Shown here: in pieces, positions 61,174 through 64,000 of the stretch
How the letters are laid out: every line of letters begins with the position of its first letter
Position numbering within the stretch: the stretch's first letter is position 1
Assembly: GCA_965204395.1 (NCBI GenBank)
Contig: OZ241987.1
Coordinates: 2,356,001-2,420,000, forward strand
From: Bin87 sp965204395
GTDB taxonomy: Bacteria; Chloroflexota; Dehalococcoidia; Lucifugimonadales; UBA3495
Direction: 5' to 3'
Length of the DNA: 64,000 nt
Program-made: the position numbers and the translations under genes
Notes under the pieces: generated by a model
Database searches by the model: none
Seen by the model: the letters and a program-made list of their open reading frames with translations, nothing else
Told to the model about the DNA's origin: nothing

Positions 61174-63642
61174 ATGCCAAGCAGAGTTGCATTGAAATAC
61201 ATTGGGGCGGGCATCATGGGAGCCGCCGCGGTCGCAGTAGTTGCGCTGGGGTTGTTCTGGGCACAGGATGCGTCCGCCCAGGGGAATCAGGAGGAGCCCA
61301 CCCTACCCGCCATTTGGGTTGAGGTAGGCAATCCGGCAGCAGGACAGCCCAAGTCTCCGTACATCAAGGGCAAAGAGGGTAATCGCGTATTGGTTCCTGC
61401 GGGGCACGGGGTCACTGGGGAGCACTTCCAGAGGTGGCGTGCTTGCCCGATTACCGGGTTTACGGGCGTAACGACTTCGGGCCACATCAAGGTCACGGGT
61501 GGCGGAATCGACGGGTCAACCGACGGCGTGGATGTTCTGCTCAATCGGTATGTCACTAACGCCGACAGGAATGTCGGGGAAGACCAATATCAGTTGCGGA
61601 AGAAAGCTACTAACGGAGGCCCCTTCACTCTGGCCAATGCCAATCTGGGCCTTATCATAGACGCCCTCGATTTCAAGGAGCCTGTACGCGACACGTACCC
61701 TCATATTTGTCCAGAGTGCTGGAATCGAGCCCTCGCCATGAGCCGAATCCATGATAGTGGAGCGCGTACGTATAGCTACACCAGTGGAGCTCTCGGAGCC
61801 ACAGTCCACAACGGAGTAGCTAAGTTTACGATCCGACTTGCTAAGCCGTCTACGCATACGGTAACGATTGCGTATACCACCGGCTCTGGTACTTTGGATG
61901 ACCCCGCCAGCGCCGCTACTGGCGTCGCGTCAATGAACGAATACAAGATGGACGGATCCCATGATTACCTGCCAACGAGTGGTAGTGCAGTTTTCCAACC
62001 TGGGGAGACTCAAAAGAGTTTCAACGTCCCGATCATCAATGACTGTGTCAACGATCCTGGGGAGAAAGTAGGCTTTTGGCTGAGTAGCGTCGCCGGCGAT
62101 ACTGCTCTCTCCAGTTGGTTCGAGAATAAAGTGGTCGGCAACCATTACGTCATTCAGAACCATGACACCGTGGTCCTACCTGAAAACTTCCAGCCCGCGG
62201 TGGTCAGTGCCATCTCGGACGCCACCATCGTGAACGAAAGCGGCACGCGCCAGGTATCCCTGTCCGGCGTATTCTCCGATGCTGACAGCAACACGCTTAC
62301 CATTACAGCGAGGTCGTCTGACACGGCGATTGCGACAGCGGCAGTAGCCACGGACCAGTCGTCACTGACGGTTACAGCCAAGAAGCGTGGCGCGGCGACT
62401 ATTACGGTCACCGCAAGCGACGGTAATGGCGGTTCGGTGGACGACACTTTCACCGTCAAGGTGAAGACGGCACCGGTGGTGGCCTCGGCTATCGCCGACG
62501 TGAGCGGGTTGGTCATAGGCGGCACCCATAAAGTATCCGTCTCTGGCGTGTTCAGTGATGCTGATAGCGATGCGCTGACCATCACTGCTACATCGTCAAG
62601 CGACGCTATTGCTACCGCTGCTGTAGCTGCCGATGGCTCCAGCGTGAACCTAGCTGCCAAGAGCCGTGGCACGGCGACCATCACTGTCACCGCGCAGGAC
62701 AGCGACGGCAACCAAGTCAGCGACGCTTTTGACGTAACGGTGGTCCAGGTCAACAACCCGCCCACGGTGTCCAGCTCCATCAACGACGCCACCATCGTCA
62801 ACGAGAGCAGGACACACCAGGTGTCCCTGTCGGGCGTGTTCAGCGACGCCGACCAGGACTCCCTGACCATCACTGCATCGTCGTCCGAAGAGAAGATCAC
62901 CACCGTGTCGGTTTCCGCCGACTACGCGACGTTGACGTTGAGCGCGCAGGCCCGCGGGTCTGCGACCATCACGGTAACCGCCAATGACGGGAACGGCGGC
63001 TCAGTGGTAGACGCATTCACCGTAACCGTGAAGGCGGCACCAGTGGTGGCCAACGCCATTGCCGATGTGAGCGAACTGGCGGTGGATGCAACTCACGAAA
63101 TCTCCCTGTCGGGCTTGTTCGCCGATGCCGACGGGGATGCGCTGACCGTCAGCGCCACCACCTCGGACAGTGCAGTTGTCCACGTCTCCAATACCATTGA
63201 CCCATCTACCGGGTCGGCAACCGCCATCACGGTGACCGGGGTGGACTTTGGCACCGCGACCATCACGGTCACGGCCCGAGACTCCGACGGCAACAGCGTG
63301 AGCGACGAGTTCGACGTAACGGTGCCCGCCGCGCAGGAACAGCAGGCGGCGGAGCTGCCCGGTCCCGTTGTGGGTCTGGAGCTGACGGCCTCGGCGGAGA
63401 ACAGCGTGATCGTGCGCTGGAGTGCTCCCGAGACCGGCGGCGCTCCCAAGGGCTACATCGTGCACCTCAAGCCTGAAAACGGCAAGAAGGGCAGCGGCAA
63501 GATCAAGCGGCCCAAGGCGAAGAAGACGCAGGTGAAATTCAACAACCTGCAATCTGGTCAGACCTACGAAGTCTGGGTACGGGCGCAGAACGAGGCCGGC
63601 AAGGGCGAACGGATCCACGCCACCATCACTTTGCCTGAGTAA
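61174..63642 (+). CDS. secreted protein with Calx-beta-like and cadherin/Ig-like repeats and Fn3 domain
   Basis: 822 aa. Signal peptide to about residue 36 (AAAVAVVALGLFWAQDASAQ). Residues 40-335 contain a Calx-beta-like region (VHNGVAKFTIRLAKPSTHTV). Four repeats of about 95 residues follow (62194-63350), each with a V[S/F]SGVFSDADSDxLTITA-like core and ATITVTAxDG[D/N]G. A final Fn3 domain carries WSAPETGGAPKGYIVHL and VWVRAQNEAG. Likely a cell-surface adhesin; no anchor or sorting motif is visible. GGAAG precedes the ATG. Confidence 0.88.
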   Translation: MPSRVALKYIGAGIMGAAAVAVVALGLFWAQDASAQGNQEEPTLPAIWVEVGNPAAGQPKSPYIKGKEGNRVLVPAGHGVTGEHFQRWRACPITGFTGVTTSGHIKVTGGGIDGSTDGVDVLLNRYVTNADRNVGEDQYQLRKKATNGGPFTLANANLGLIIDALDFKEPVRDTYPHICPECWNRALAMSRIHDSGARTYSYTSGALGATVHNGVAKFTIRLAKPSTHTVTIAYTTGSGTLDDPASAATGVASMNEYKMDGSHDYLPTSGSAVFQPGETQKSFNVPIINDCVNDPGEKVGFWLSSVAGDTALSSWFENKVVGNHYVIQNHDTVVLPENFQPAVVSAISDATIVNESGTRQVSLSGVFSDADSNTLTITARSSDTAIATAAVATDQSSLTVTAKKRGAATITVTASDGNGGSVDDTFTVKVKTAPVVASAIADVSGLVIGGTHKVSVSGVFSDADSDALTITATSSSDAIATAAVAADGSSVNLAAKSRGTATITVTAQDSDGNQVSDAFDVTVVQVNNPPTVSSSINDATIVNESRTHQVSLSGVFSDADQDSLTITASSSEEKITTVSVSADYATLTLSAQARGSATITVTANDGNGGSVVDAFTVTVKAAPVVANAIADVSELAVDATHEISLSGLFADADGDALTVSATTSDSAVVHVSNTIDPSTGSATAITVTGVDFGTATITVTARDSDGNSVSDEFDVTVPAAQEQQAAELPGPVVGLELTASAENSVIVRWSAPETGGAPKGYIVHLKPENGKKGSGKIKRPKAKKTQVKFNNLQSGQTYEVWVRAQNEAGKGERIHATITLPE

Positions 63643-63688
63643 GCGGGCACGCAATCCGAGCGGCGGCCACGCCGGCGGGTGAAGATCG

Positions 63689-63728
63689 AAAGGGGGCGTC
63701 CAGCTGCGGCTGGGCGCCCCCTTTGTTT
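63689..63728 (+). terminator. strong intrinsic terminator
   Basis: Stem AAAGGGGGCG/CGCCCCCTTT continuing through a T-G wobble and CCAGC/GCTGG with loop TGCG, then GTTTC. 46 nt after the surface-protein stop codon; also serves the convergent gene. Confidence 0.9.
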
Positions 63729-63736
63729 CGCCCAGA

Positions 63737-64000
63737 TCAGCTCCTCAGCCATCGCCAGGCCCGCCATGTTGCCAGTAGTCCGATGATGAGACTTCCGACA
63801 CGCCAGGTCAGAGAGAAGTCCCAGCCTTCGGCCACACCGTCCACGAACACAGGCGCCATGGCGATTGCCACCATCAGACCGCCGTAGGCAACGGTAAAGC
63901 CCATGGACACCAGGCAACCTACCCTGGTCAGACGCCCAGCCCACCCCTGCGGACTACAGCGCACGGCGGCGTAAACGGCCCCAGACGGCATGATCAGCAG
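63737..64000 (-). CDS. membrane protein, 5' end beyond the window
   Basis: The frame stays open to the right edge, so the start is unknown. Visible part has two hydrophobic segments (FTVAYGGLMVAIAMAPVFV, WRVGSLIIGLLATWRAWRWL) and ends WRWLRS. No family recognised. Confidence 0.6.
   Translation of the reverse strand: MLIMPSGAVYAAVRCSPQGWAGRLTRVGCLVSMGFTVAYGGLMVAIAMAPVFVDGVAEGWDFSLTWRVGSLIIGLLATWRAWRWLRS

Overview
The window is high-GC bacterial DNA, densely packed with genes on both strands. No rRNA, tRNA, CRISPR array or replication origin is visible. The gene set suggests an environmental Chloroflexota of the SAR202/Dehalococcoidia or sponge-associated kind: several LLM flavin-dependent oxidoreductases, a GMC oxidoreductase, expanded MFS carriers, a cytosolic-looking penicillin acylase, acyl-CoA enzymes, and a secreted protein with cadherin/Ig-like repeats. 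This placement is an inference from gene content, not from a marker gene.

Layout. 0-9.3 kb is accessory: a minus-strand run of a DUF2806 protein, a small ORF, a membrane protein cut by an in-frame TAG, and a HEPN protein; then a decayed and an intact copy of a coiled-coil protein, a DUF4238 protein, a Rieske protein, a Cys-rich basic protein and copy 1 of a multi-copy element. 9.5-16.2 kb holds ilvE, plsY, an EamA transporter, a MazF pair, an arylsulfotransferase-like protein and a metalloprotease-like lipoprotein. 16.2-22.7 kb holds an SDR without its catalytic Tyr, an ATPase/TOPRIM-like pair resembling defence genes, a CoA-transferase, a zeta-type kinase with a 62-aa partner, and sthA. 22.8-29.6 kb holds an enoyl-CoA hydratase-like protein, tlyA, pncC, an LLM oxidoreductase, two small membrane proteins and a penicillin acylase. 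30.3-34.4 kb is a tandem array of three MFS carriers, followed by two LLM oxidoreductases and a BrnT/BrnA-like pair.

37.4-41.4 kb is a four-gene run: GMC oxidoreductase, a glutaredoxin-DinB fusion whose first active-site Cys is encoded by TGA, an NAD(P)-binding protein and a PAC2-family protein. The TGA is followed by a SECIS-like hairpin and gives a U-x-x-C motif, so I read it as a selenoprotein. This is the most notable finding. 41.4-47.2 kb holds VOC, MFS, HAD, PPOX and cupin genes and element copy 3. 47.2-52.3 kb is a zinc-uptake operon, zur-znuA-znuC-znuB plus an MFS protein with a His/Gly/Asp-rich tail, with a near-perfect palindrome over its promoter. 52.4-54.4 kb is a divergent heat-shock locus (hsp20 versus dnaJ-hspR) with an HspR-type operator between. 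54.4-64 kb is accessory again: a basic 91-aa protein ending in a sliding-clamp motif, a Clp-fold SDH protease, a DMT transporter, a Uma2 nuclease and the remnant of another, zinc-ribbon proteins, a frameshifted ORF, and a secreted repeat protein.
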